Shown here: positions 1-7,725 of the stretch, one piece after another | How the letters are laid out: every line of letters starts with the position of its first letter | Numbering within the stretch: the stretch's first letter is position 1 | Source: Acidithiobacillus montserratensis | GTDB taxonomy: Bacteria; Pseudomonadota; Gammaproteobacteria; Acidithiobacillales; Acidithiobacillaceae | NCBI RefSeq assembly: GCF_018853465.1 | Contig: NZ_JABBOU010000009.1 | Coordinates: 9,525 to 73,524 of the forward strand | Length of the DNA: 64,000 nucleotides | Reading direction: 5' to 3' | The notes under the pieces: generated by a model | The model's input: the letters and a program-made list of their open reading frames with translations, nothing else | Databases searched by the model: none | Told to the model about the DNA's origin: nothing | Position numbers and translations under genes: made by a program

Positions 1-599
1 GCGGGGATGGCGCGTAAAAAAGCCCGGGCATCATAATGATGATTGCTGCTGTTCACATATAAATTGTTGAGATCCAGCAACAGGTTGCAGCCGGATTTGT
101 GCAGCAGTCCGAGCAGAAAGTCCTGCTCGCTTAAGCTGCTCTCGGCATAATCCCCGTAATAGGCGGTGTTCTCTATGATCAGGGGCAGGTTCAGGAAATC
201 CTGAACCTGCTGGATGCGACCTGCGACATAATCCAGCATGTTTTCCGTCAGCGGGAGGGGCAGCAGATCGTAGAGCTGGCCATGGTCGGCACAAAAAGCC
301 AGGTGTTCGCTGTAGTAGTGAATGTCGTGTTCGCTGAGGAAGTCCTGTACGGTCTGCAAAAATTCGGTGTCGAGGGGTTCCGGGCCGGCAATGGACAGCG
401 ACAGGCCATGAGCAATAAAGGGATAGGCTTCAGTCAACTGGCGCAGTTGGCGCTGTGGGCGCCCGCCAAAGCCTATCCAGTTTTCCGGAGCCAGTTCAAA
501 AAAGTCGATACCACTTCGGGGGTGGGCAAGCAAATCGTCCAGAAATTCCCGGCGCAAACCCAGGCCAATATCTTGATCAGACAGGCTGAAGGAGGGCAT
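1..599 (-). CDS. bufB: BufB-type DUF692 (MNIO) peptide-modifying enzyme, 3' end cut by window edge
   Basis: This is a DUF692 family protein of the multinuclear non-haem iron oxidase (MNIO) group, read from ATG at 599 to the window edge (199 codons, C-terminus missing). Visible family blocks are GLGLRREF near residue 12, the block ELAPENWIGFGG near residue 37, HGLSLSIAGPEPL near residue 64, a SEHLAF block, and LLLDLNNLYVN near residue 180; the His, Glu and Asp/Asn in them are the expected iron ligands. It lies 108 bp downstream of a Cys-rich exported peptide gene on the same strand, which is the known bufferin arrangement: BufB with partner BufC converts Cys residues of BufA to thiooxazole-type metal-binding groups. 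BufC, if present, would be beyond the left edge. An AGG about 10 bases before the ATG is a weak SD. The family call is firm; the substrate is inferred from context. Confidence 0.88.
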   Translation of the reverse strand, partial: MPSFSLSDQDIGLGLRREFLDDLLAHPRSGIDFFELAPENWIGFGGRPQRQLRQLTEAYPFIAHGLSLSIAGPEPLDTEFLQTVQDFLSEHDIHYYSEHLAFCADHGQLYDLLPLPLTENMLDYVAGRIQQVQDFLNLPLIIENTAYYGDYAESSLSEQDFLLGLLHKSGCNLLLDLNNLYVNSSNHHYDARAFLRAIP

Positions 600-707
600 G
601 GGGATCAGCCTGTTGAAACGTACACTGAGGGTTTGTCCATTTTCCTGAAACAGATGAAGCCAGCCGGGTGCAGAGGCTTCAAGGAGTTACGGATGCGGAG
701 AATATAC

Positions 708-1073
708 TCAGGAAGCCATGTCTGGCTTGTGCATTTTGCCCATGTATTGCTTGCCGCATTTCCCGTCATGAGCCTTGATAGCCGCACTACTGACGCAATG
801 CGCCTCCTTGGCTTTGGCATTGCCCGGTGCTTTGGGCGCCATCTTGTTCATGCGTTTTGAGCAATTGCCTTCCTGATAGCCCTTGCCAGACATTTGCGAA
901 CCCATCATCTGCGAACAATTTCCTTCTTTCTTGGCACTGCTACCCATCATGGCGACAGGTTGCAAAGTGGCAGTACCGGCGGTGGCAGCCATGGCCGTAG
1001 CAGGCAGAGCGGTCAGGGACAGGGCGAATGCAGAACCGAGGGCAAAAGAAGCGTAAATCTGATTTTTTTTCAT
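708..1073 (-). CDS. bufA: BufA-type bufferin precursor (DUF2282-like), exported Cys-rich peptide
   Basis: A 121-residue protein with a clear Sec signal peptide (cleavage after about residue 29, ATAMA). The mature part is Met-, Lys- and Gly-rich with four Cys in short related contexts: two EGNCS units, one AHC and one GKCG. That is the composition of DUF2282 bufferins, ribosomally made peptides that are modified on Cys and bind copper in the periplasm. The next gene downstream encodes the DUF692 enzyme expected to modify it. The ATG at 1073 has GGAG eight bases upstream. The many Met residues (MMGS repeats) would themselves suit soft-metal binding. Family role is established knowledge; metal specificity here is inference. 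Confidence 0.8.
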   Translation of the reverse strand: MKKNQIYASFALGSAFALSLTALPATAMAATAGTATLQPVAMMGSSAKKEGNCSQMMGSQMSGKGYQEGNCSKRMNKMAPKAPGNAKAKEAHCVSSAAIKAHDGKCGKQYMGKMHKPDMAS

Positions 1074-1142
1074 GATGGTTACTCCACAAGGGTGTGCGGA
1101 TATGAACTGAGGCTGGATGCCTACAGGGTCATTCCTAATTTC

Positions 1143-1550
1143 TCACAGCACATGAAATCCCGCAACTTTATTGTAAGCAAATGTAATTTGAATCAGGACC
1201 TGCTGCCCATTGGCCATGCTCAGACGCCAGATGCCACTCTGGTATTTCCCCTCATTGAGGGTGGTGACGTAATTGGCCGTCCAGTGTTTTTGCAGGCCCA
1301 GCTTTTGATCCAGGCTGCTGGCCATTTCCTGGAAGCTCTGGGCGGAGGCAGCCGTCGCAAACTGCGGATCAGCGTGTTCCGTCCAGAGGTTGAAGTCCTT
1401 ATGAACGAGGGCCGTCATCAGACGGTCAAACTGTTGTTGGGTGTCTCCGGGAGCCGTCACCGTGCATTGGCTGGCATCGTCCGCCCAGGCGTTTTGAAAC
1501 AGCGGTACTGCCATACTGCAAAATACAATGAACAGGGCTTTTTTCAGCAT
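1143..1550 (-). CDS. small exported protein of unknown function
   Basis: A 135-residue protein with an N-terminal signal peptide (MLKKALFIVFCSMAV..., cleavage near NAWA-DD) and a mature domain of about 110 residues that looks like a small alpha+beta (NTF2/DUF4019-like) fold: an N-terminal helix QQQFDRLMTALVHKDF, then strands ending AYNKVAGFHVL. I do not recognise a defined family. The start chosen is the ATG at 1550 because GAAGGA lies nine bases upstream; the ATG at 1562 sits directly on that SD. It follows the Slp-like lipoprotein gene by 29 bp on the same strand, so the two are probably co-transcribed. Confidence 0.65.
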   Translation of the reverse strand: MLKKALFIVFCSMAVPLFQNAWADDASQCTVTAPGDTQQQFDRLMTALVHKDFNLWTEHADPQFATAASAQSFQEMASSLDQKLGLQKHWTANYVTTLNEGKYQSGIWRLSMANGQQVLIQITFAYNKVAGFHVL

Positions 1551-1579
1551 GACTTTTTTCATCCTTCGTTCGGTGCTAA

Positions 1580-2122
1580 TTACCAGCGCCTCGGCCAATA
1601 TCCCCACCCGGGTCCATACCAGCCTGGATAAAATCCAAAGCCGGTACCCACAAAAACCTGTTGTTCCACCTGCGGACGGGGGGGTTCTAGGGGCCATAAA
1701 TACACGGTGCTGGCTGCCAGCCGTGGATAGGTATAACTGAACTGACCCACATTGTGGTGCTCAGTGCCAGTGATCATACCGATGAAAGTGACCTCACGGT
1801 CGGGGCGATAGAGCATGGGATCATAAAAGCCGGGGGCACAGGCCTCGAAGCGGCCGATATGCGCCTCGCCTTCTTCGGAGCGTGGCCGACCACTGTTGCG
1901 CAGAGGCTCGCCCAGTACCGTGAAGCAGGTTTGTTGTGCTTCAGGTTGGGTTTCAATGATTTTTCCTCCCCAGCGCACTTGCTGACCATTGAAATTACCG
2001 CTTTGTGCAGCCATGGGGGTGATGTTCGGGAAAGTCCCGCTCACCGGGGTGACAGTGGCACAACCCGCAAGGCAGGTCGCACTGATCATAAAGGTCCAGA
2101 ATGCCAGATGTCGCTTCGTCAT
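1580..2122 (-). CDS. slp: Slp-family outer-membrane lipoprotein
   Basis: A 180-residue lipoprotein. The signal peptide ends in a lipobox (CLAGC, Cys about residue 20). The body follows the Slp/YeaY pattern: VRWGGKII near residue 50, then PLRNSGRP, IGRFEACAPGFYDP, and GQFSYTYPRL. The C-terminus is an unusual Trp/Gly/Pro-rich tail. E. coli Slp is a starvation and acid-stress induced outer-membrane lipoprotein; a role in envelope stability at low pH fits the presumed acidophile but is inference. The ATG at 2122 has GGAG about nine bases upstream; an in-frame ATG 31 codons further upstream has no SD and would spoil the signal peptide. Confidence 0.8.
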   Translation of the reverse strand: MTKRHLAFWTFMISATCLAGCATVTPVSGTFPNITPMAAQSGNFNGQQVRWGGKIIETQPEAQQTCFTVLGEPLRNSGRPRSEEGEAHIGRFEACAPGFYDPMLYRPDREVTFIGMITGTEHHNVGQFSYTYPRLAASTVYLWPLEPPRPQVEQQVFVGTGFGFYPGWYGPGWGYWPRRW

Positions 2123-2252
2123 GATGTTCGCTCCGCAAAACCGACTCACCAGGTGACAAAAATGTATCAGGAGATGATGTGAAGTCTCCTGAATCTGAAT
2201 GTGTTTCTGAAGCATTTGCTATCGGGATAACCGATGACCCATAGATATTAGC

Positions 2253-2621
2253 CTAGCGAGGAGTGCCCGGTCTACCGTCATTTGCCTTGCTTTTACTGCC
2301 CCAGTAACTGACGGCAAAAAGGATGATGGCCATAATTAGCTCCTGGGCGGCGGGAATCAGCCAACCCTTCGGCCAGGACTGCAGCAGGACCATGGCGATG
2401 GTCAGCACTCCCAGGAGAATCAGGACACCGGCCAGCCGTGATAAAACCAGAAACACATTTTTGGCGGTGAAGATGCCAATTCCCCGCCGGAATCCGATGT
2501 TACGCAGGAAACGATCGAGTTTTTGCGGCGAGATCAGATAAACCAACGCAAGCACCAGGAATAAAAGAATACCCAGTGCAATGATGACGCCAATGATACT
2601 CATGATGTTGACCATGGGCAT
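2253..2621 (-). CDS. small integral membrane protein, unknown
   Basis: A 122-residue protein with about three hydrophobic helices (around residues 6-30, 57-77 and 85-105) separated by a basic loop (PQKLDRFLRNIGFRRG) and ending in a short charged tail. No family recognised. The ATG at 2621 follows GGGGAGAG with suitable spacing; the frame is open for 73 more codons upstream but without SD or hydrophobic logic. It is flanked by intergenic stretches, so it may be its own transcript. Confidence 0.6.
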   Translation of the reverse strand: MPMVNIMSIIGVIIALGILLFLVLALVYLISPQKLDRFLRNIGFRRGIGIFTAKNVFLVLSRLAGVLILLGVLTIAMVLLQSWPKGWLIPAAQELIMAIILFAVSYWGSKSKANDGRPGTPR

Positions 2622-2855
2622 GACAGTCTCTCCCCTGTGAATCTGTTGCCAGTATATCAGATATAGACTCTTTCGGGCGCTAAAAGTTGTCTGATAATCA
2701 GCGTAACGCCAGCGGGTGCTTCGCGCACCATCAATAGCGGTAGCTGCACGCTTGACGCTGATCCCTGTGGAAAACCGACTCATCCCAAGCGCTGTTTGAC
2801 ACCAAGCAAGAGATAGTCGGGGAAATCTGAAGCCCCGCAATTGGGCTGAAGGCCT

Positions 2856-3434
2856 TTATTCCTTGCTGGTCATCAGCAGGTGTTCTATGCGTCGGTCGGG
2901 AATCAGCCAGATAAAAGCGACGCCCAGATAAAGAAATTTGCCCACGGCGGGTGACCACTGCGAGGAAACAATACCTATGAGATACAGGACGGGAGAAATT
3001 TTCCCTTTCCAGTCCCGACCCACGGCGCGGCGCAGGGTGCTCGCTCCGGCGGCAATGATCCGTTGCTGCAGGATGAAATAGGCCATGGCCGCCATGAACA
3101 GCACAACGCCGTATAATTGGGTGGGTACGGTTGCGTAGTGGTTTTCACCCATCCAGCTGGTTACAAAAGGAAAAAGAGATAACCAGAAGAGCAGGTGGAG
3201 ATTAGCCCAGAGAACTCCGCCGGTGACTTTGCCGCTGGCTTGCAGCATGTTGTGGTGATTATTCCAATAAATACCGACGTAGATGAAACTCAACACATAG
3301 CTGAGGAAAACCGGTAGCACGGGTAATAATGCTGACAGATTTTCTCCATGGGGAACCTGCATTTCGATGACCATGATGGTAATGATGATGGCGATGACGC
3401 CATCACTGAAGGCTTCCAAGCGATTTTTGCCCAT
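2856..3434 (-). CDS. TMEM175-family (DUF1211) potassium channel-like protein
   Basis: A 192-residue membrane protein starting with the family signature RLEAFSDGVIAI (residues 5-16), then several transmembrane helices including the FLSYVLSFIYVGIYWNNHHN block. Bacterial TMEM175 proteins have six helices per subunit and form tetrameric K+-permeable channels without the usual TVGYG filter; the FSDG motif in helix 1 lines the pore. Length and motif are typical. The gene stands alone between the small membrane protein and cfa, with a 9-bp inverted repeat just upstream. A proton/potassium homeostasis role would suit an acidophile (inference). Confidence 0.88.
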   Translation of the reverse strand: MGKNRLEAFSDGVIAIIITIMVIEMQVPHGENLSALLPVLPVFLSYVLSFIYVGIYWNNHHNMLQASGKVTGGVLWANLHLLFWLSLFPFVTSWMGENHYATVPTQLYGVVLFMAAMAYFILQQRIIAAGASTLRRAVGRDWKGKISPVLYLIGIVSSQWSPAVGKFLYLGVAFIWLIPDRRIEHLLMTSKE

Positions 3435-3442
3435 GTTTTTCT

Positions 3443-3476
3443 CCCTGACTGTCTGAATTTTTGCGATCAGTCAGGG
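3443..3476. repeat. 9-bp inverted repeat upstream of the TMEM175 gene
   Basis: The arms CCCTGACTG (3443-3451) and CAGTCAGGG (3468-3476) are perfect complements with a 16-base spacer. A second smaller stem, TCCCTG-CGT-CAGGGA, follows at 3491-3505. Together they fill the 80-bp gap between cfa and the TMEM175 gene. They could end the cfa transcript or be an operator; there is no run of T on the minus strand, so a simple intrinsic terminator is not supported. Confidence 0.45.
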
Positions 3477-3514
3477 CATATTAGGCAGTATCCCTGCGTC
3501 AGGGAATAATTTGG

Positions 3515-4768
3515 TTAAATATCTCCCCAATCCGGTTCGGCCAGGCGGTATTGGTTTTCCTCATATTGATAACGCCGTTCCCAGGGGCGCGGGGTGAGTT
3601 CTTCACCGGTCTGCTTGATAGCCAGTACCTGATGCAGGGCTGACCAGTTCCGCCAGAAGGCATAGGCACAGCCCGCCATGTAAATGGCCCAGATTCGGTA
3701 ACGTTTTTCACCGACCATGGCGACCGCTTCGTCCTTATGGGCTTCGAGGCGATCTACCCAGTGAATGAGGGTCTGGGCATAGTGAGGACGCAGGTTTTCC
3801 ACATCAATGACTTCCAGGTTCTGCCCGGCCATATCCCGAACCACCCGCCATAGGTGAGGTATTTCGCCGTCGGGAAAGACGTATTTATCCATGAAATCAC
3901 TGCCGGAGTGGTGCCCGCCTTCATCATCCTGCTGGCTGGCGGTTATCCCGTGATTCATGACCCAGCCCCCTTCTTTCAGCACACGATTGATGACCTCAAA
4001 ATACTCGGGGAGTTTGGCCCGACCCACATGCTCGAACATGCCGACCGAGGAAACCTTGTCAAAATAATCGCGTTCGGGAATATCCCGATAATCCTGCAAG
4101 CGGATTTCGACGCGATCGGCCAGTCCTTCCCTCTCGATCCGCTCTTTGGCGAAGGCAAACTGTTCTTCGCTGAGGGTGACGCCTACCCCCTGAATACCAT
4201 AGTGTTTGGCTGCCCAGGTCAGCAGCCCTCCCCAGCCACAGCCAATATCCAGGAGTTTTTCGCCAGGCTGCAGATGAAGTTTGCGACAGATATGGTCGAG
4301 TTTCTGCTCCTGGGCGGTATCGATGTCTTCCTTACCGGTTTTGAAGTAGCCACAGGAGTACACCATGTTGCGATCCAGCCAGAGCCTGTAGAAGTCGTTG
4401 GAAACATCGTAATGATAGTGGATGGCTTCCTTGTCCTTGGCTTTGCTGTGCAAGGCCTTGTGGAGAATGCCGGTTTTGGGTTTTTTGGCGGGAAACGCAT
4501 CACTTAGGCCTTCAGCCACCGCGAGAATATCCTGATAACGTCCATCTATGCCGATGTCTCCTTCCACATAGCCTTCACCCAGGACGTCGAGGGCGCTGCC
4601 GGTGAGCAACTGAGTGATGATTTTGGCCGATTTGAGGTGCATCGTGACCAGAAAATTTTCATCAAATAGATACTCGTGACCATCCCAAAAGAGCACTTTC
4701 AAGGGTAAGACCCTGCCATTCAGGCCTTTTTTGACATGTTCGAGGAAGGTGGTTCGTAAGTCTTTCAC
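3515..4768 (-). CDS. cfa: cyclopropane-fatty-acyl-phospholipid synthase
   Basis: A 417-residue SAM-dependent enzyme that adds a methylene bridge to unsaturated acyl chains of membrane phospholipids. Seen: the block HYDVSNDFYRLWLD near residues 119-132, the SAM-binding motif LLDIGCGWGG at 172-181, EHVGRAKLPEYF, and the C-terminal AGCAYAFWRNW containing the conserved Cys. Length is slightly above the E. coli enzyme (382). The start is GTG at 4768, because AAGGAG lies seven bases before it; the more upstream ATG has no SD. Cyclopropane lipids lower proton permeability and are an acid-tolerance trait. A -10 box lies about 70 bases upstream, so it has its own promoter after the hyf-like operon A. 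Confidence 0.94.
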   Translation of the reverse strand: MKDLRTTFLEHVKKGLNGRVLPLKVLFWDGHEYLFDENFLVTMHLKSAKIITQLLTGSALDVLGEGYVEGDIGIDGRYQDILAVAEGLSDAFPAKKPKTGILHKALHSKAKDKEAIHYHYDVSNDFYRLWLDRNMVYSCGYFKTGKEDIDTAQEQKLDHICRKLHLQPGEKLLDIGCGWGGLLTWAAKHYGIQGVGVTLSEEQFAFAKERIEREGLADRVEIRLQDYRDIPERDYFDKVSSVGMFEHVGRAKLPEYFEVINRVLKEGGWVMNHGITASQQDDEGGHHSGSDFMDKYVFPDGEIPHLWRVVRDMAGQNLEVIDVENLRPHYAQTLIHWVDRLEAHKDEAVAMVGEKRYRIWAIYMAGCAYAFWRNWSALHQVLAIKQTGEELTPRPWERRYQYEENQYRLAEPDWGDI

Positions 4769-4837
4769 GAGATAACTCCTTTTTTCAGATGAATTTCGGC
4801 TGGTTCCAGGTACGCATAGAACTGCCACTATGGTTTA

Positions 4838-4843
4838 ATTATA
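4838..4843 (-). promoter_or_regulatory. -10 box of a probable cfa promoter
   Basis: On the minus strand the sequence TATAAT is preceded by TTC and followed by TAAACC, about 70 bases before the GTG of cfa. No convincing -35 hexamer lies 16-18 bases upstream, so this would be a weak or activator-dependent promoter. Confidence 0.4.
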
Positions 4844-4867
4844 GAACAAAGCATTTACTTCCAGACT

Positions 4868-6982
4868 TCACGGGGATCCTGCGACAATGATCAACACCAG
4901 TACCAGGGCGATCAGGATGTAGCTGGCATAGGTATTGACCCGGCCTTTGTGCATTTTGGCCAGTAATGCGGCAATCCGCATGGTGCTTTGAATGACAGGT
5001 TGAATCACCAGGCGTTCGGAGATGTTGGTGATGATCTGGTGATAGCTGCGGGTCAGCACAAAAGCACCCTGACGTTCTTCTTTTTCTTCCATCAGCGGAT
5101 GAAAAAACCCCTGAAAGACAGCCCGGACCGGCGCGGCAAAAGTGGTTGCCGTGTACGTCATTTCCGGGCGCAAGCGTGTCAGTCCGGCATCCCAGAGGGT
5201 GTTGCGGCTGACCTGATGTTTACGGCGACGCAGGCCGCGCGCCAGCACCCATACCGTTGCGAGCATGAATATCAGCACAAGAAAAGTCAGCAGTGTGGAC
5301 ATGGCATAGACCACCGGTGCGTTGCCCTGATTCAGATGCATGACCACGAGGCTGCGTAGCGGCAGGAAAGTGGCTCCCAGATTGGCGCCGATGGGATCCA
5401 GGGCGTGCCTTACGGCCAGGGGAACCTGACTGGGTATATGGAAAAAATCAGGCACGAGGGATGCGGTCGGATTGGCCCCCAGAAGGGGGGCTGCCAGACG
5501 GGACAGAACGGGCAGGATCAGGGTGGCCGCAAGGCCCAGCAATAAGGCGAGCAGGGCCAGCAAGCCCATGGGTATGACCACGGTCAACGGTGCTTTTTTT
5601 GCCGCACTGGCATGGGTGGAACGGGGTAATCCCATCAGGGCGCTGCCGGGGAGCATGATAAAGCAGGTCAGGGCCAATCCTGAGGTGAGGGCCAGCAAGG
5701 CACCGGACAGAGCGAAAGTGATGCGCACGGGAATGTCCGGTATTTCCACCACGCGCAGCAACGACTCCAGCAATAACCATTCACTGACAAAACCGTTGAA
5801 AGGAGGCAGGGCGGCAATCGCAAAAGCGCCCAAAAGAAAGAAGGTACCCAAAGCGGGTAGCCGCTTCATCAGGCCCCCCAGTTCATCCAGATTATGGGTG
5901 CCGGTGCTGGCGTCTATTCCCCCGGCTCCAAGAAAAAGCAGGGTCTTGAAGGTCGAATGATTGATCATGTGATAGAGGCCGGCGACCATGCTGGCACCCC
6001 CCAAAAACGGATGTCCATAGGCGGCAAAGGTTAGCCCCGCACCTATTCCGGCAGTGGCAATGCCCATGTTTTCAACAGAGCTCTGGGCCAGCAGCCGTTT
6101 CATGTCTTTTTCGACGAGTGCGTAAATAATGCCGATGAGCGCGGTCAGGGCGCCACTGCTGAGAATGATCAGGCCAAGTTGCGGCAGGTGCAGGGCTATG
6201 GGCGCGTCAATGCGTAAAAATGCATACAGCCCCAGATTGAGCGTGGCCCCCGAGAGTATCGGCGAAGTGGAACGCGGGGCGGTGCCATGGGCGGCGGGCA
6301 ACCAGACATTGAGGGGAATGATGCCAGCTTTCATGCCGAATCCGAAAAATGCCAACAAACCCGCGACCATCAGCAGGGTCGGTGACATTTCCGGAACGGC
6401 ACTGGCTATCGCTTCCAGTTGTGGAGAACCCGCAGCGGCGGCCAGTAACAGCAGACTGACCAGACCCGCAAGACTGCCCAGCTCGGATAATGCGAGAGTC
6501 AGTAATCCAGCGGCAACTGGTTTGCTCTGCCGGGTTTCAAAGGTGATCAGTCCCCAGATGGCCAACGCTGCCAGCTCCCAGCAGAAGATAAATGCGGCAA
6601 TGCTGGCTGCCGAAAAAAAGCCGATCATACTGGCGAGCGTCAGCATGACAATGGTCAGAAACAGCCCCCTTCTTGCGCTTGGATAAAGATTGGCATCGTG
6701 GGTGACAAAAGGGAGGGCGACGGCAAAAACACTGGCAGTGATGAGAATCAGCAGCCCGCCCAAGGGGGTTTGCACAAAATCCAGGGGGCCAATGATGGGT
6801 AACTGCAGGGCAACCAGCGACTGGTTGTGGCCTGCTGCAATGGCTATGACCGCCTGAATACCCGCCAAAATACAGGCGCTGGTCATTACTGACCAAGCAC
6901 TCAGGGCTGGTATGCGACGGCCGGGAATGAACGCCAGGATCGGACCGGCCGCAAAGAGCAGAAACGCAATGATGTAGAGCAT
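4868..6982 (-). CDS. hyfB: HyfB-like proton-translocating antiporter subunit, operon A
   Basis: A 704-residue polytopic membrane protein of the NuoL/M/N-MrpA family, the class used as the distal proton pump of group 4 hydrogenase-type complexes. Seen: about 14-16 hydrophobic helices, the family core WLPAAHGTAPRSTSPILSG, the half-helix block MKRLLAQSSVENMGI, and a long C-terminal extension with a charged stretch then a final helix, as in HyfB. It is the last gene of operon A; its ATG at 6982 overlaps the stop of the NuoB-like gene by one base (TGATG), with GGAGG upstream, so it is translationally coupled. Which ion it moves cannot be read from sequence, but protons are expected. Confidence 0.88.
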   Translation of the reverse strand: MLYIIAFLLFAAGPILAFIPGRRIPALSAWSVMTSACILAGIQAVIAIAAGHNQSLVALQLPIIGPLDFVQTPLGGLLILITASVFAVALPFVTHDANLYPSARRGLFLTIVMLTLASMIGFFSAASIAAFIFCWELAALAIWGLITFETRQSKPVAAGLLTLALSELGSLAGLVSLLLLAAAAGSPQLEAIASAVPEMSPTLLMVAGLLAFFGFGMKAGIIPLNVWLPAAHGTAPRSTSPILSGATLNLGLYAFLRIDAPIALHLPQLGLIILSSGALTALIGIIYALVEKDMKRLLAQSSVENMGIATAGIGAGLTFAAYGHPFLGGASMVAGLYHMINHSTFKTLLFLGAGGIDASTGTHNLDELGGLMKRLPALGTFFLLGAFAIAALPPFNGFVSEWLLLESLLRVVEIPDIPVRITFALSGALLALTSGLALTCFIMLPGSALMGLPRSTHASAAKKAPLTVVIPMGLLALLALLLGLAATLILPVLSRLAAPLLGANPTASLVPDFFHIPSQVPLAVRHALDPIGANLGATFLPLRSLVVMHLNQGNAPVVYAMSTLLTFLVLIFMLATVWVLARGLRRRKHQVSRNTLWDAGLTRLRPEMTYTATTFAAPVRAVFQGFFHPLMEEKEERQGAFVLTRSYHQIITNISERLVIQPVIQSTMRIAALLAKMHKGRVNTYASYILIALVLVLIIVAGSP

Positions 6983-7725
6983 CAGGGCTGTTCCTCCAGG
7001 GAGGCTGGCGCTACCCGTCCCACCAGGCTGAGCAAGCCATGAATGATGGCGAGAGGCGGGGGTGGGCAGCCGGGCAACCATAAATCGACGGGAATGATTT
7101 TTTCCAGTCCACCGGCACAGGCAAAGCTTTCCCCGAAAATGCCGCCATTGATGGCACAGGTGCCCATGCCCATGACCCTTTTGGGGGCTGGCATGGCGGC
7201 GTAGGCCTTGAGGATAGCGGTACGCATGGCATCGGTGATCGGACCCGCCACCAGGAGCACATCGGCGTTACGCGGGGTTGCCGTCACAAAAATACCGAGA
7301 CGGTGAAGATTATAAGGGGGTGCATCGACCAGTCGGACTTCATTGACACAGGCCCCGCAAGCTCCTGCATCAATATATAAAACATGCAGAGAAGCCGAAA
7401 AGCGCGAGCCCAGAACGGGCTGCGCAGAGGCTGTAGAAGCGCCCCAGGCGAAATCCCGGGACCAGGGGAGGGCATGGGAGCCGGTCCGGCAGCGTTGGCA
7501 ATGAATACAGCGGGAAAAATCCACCGCCACACCATGCTCTGAGGTCTCCTGTTGCTTGACGACCCGCAGGGCCTGGGTCGGACATTGCGCAGCGCTTTCT
7601 TCGGGGTGCAGGCTCTGCGTCGCTCGCGGCCGTCCCGGGGTGATGCCGACACTGTCCTCTTCGCCATCGGGCCAGGATGTCGTGCTTATGCCTCTTTTCA
7701 ATCCATAATAGGGCCAGAAGCTCAT
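6982..7725 (-). CDS. hyfI: HyfI/NuoB-like iron-sulfur small subunit with degenerate ferredoxin domain, operon A
   Basis: A 247-residue fusion. The C-terminal two thirds are NuoB/HycG-like with the four expected cluster ligands: CGAC in DAGACGAC, the Cys in GTCAINGG, and the Cys in PGCPPPP; this would hold an N2-like [4Fe-4S] cluster beside the large subunit. The N-terminal 90 residues correspond to a two-cluster ferredoxin, but the first site keeps only the final CP and the second reads CIHCQRC followed by Ser where the fourth Cys should be. So the ferredoxin part is largely dead, in contrast to the paralogue in operon B. It overlaps both neighbours by one base. Confidence 0.87.
   Translation of the reverse strand: MSFWPYYGLKRGISTTSWPDGEEDSVGITPGRPRATQSLHPEESAAQCPTQALRVVKQQETSEHGVAVDFSRCIHCQRCRTGSHALPWSRDFAWGASTASAQPVLGSRFSASLHVLYIDAGACGACVNEVRLVDAPPYNLHRLGIFVTATPRNADVLLVAGPITDAMRTAILKAYAAMPAPKRVMGMGTCAINGGIFGESFACAGGLEKIIPVDLWLPGCPPPPLAIIHGLLSLVGRVAPASLEEQP

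Noticed and set aside
282..860. A 192-codon open frame on the plus strand at the left edge.
   Set aside because: It is antisense to the well-supported DUF692 and bufferin genes.
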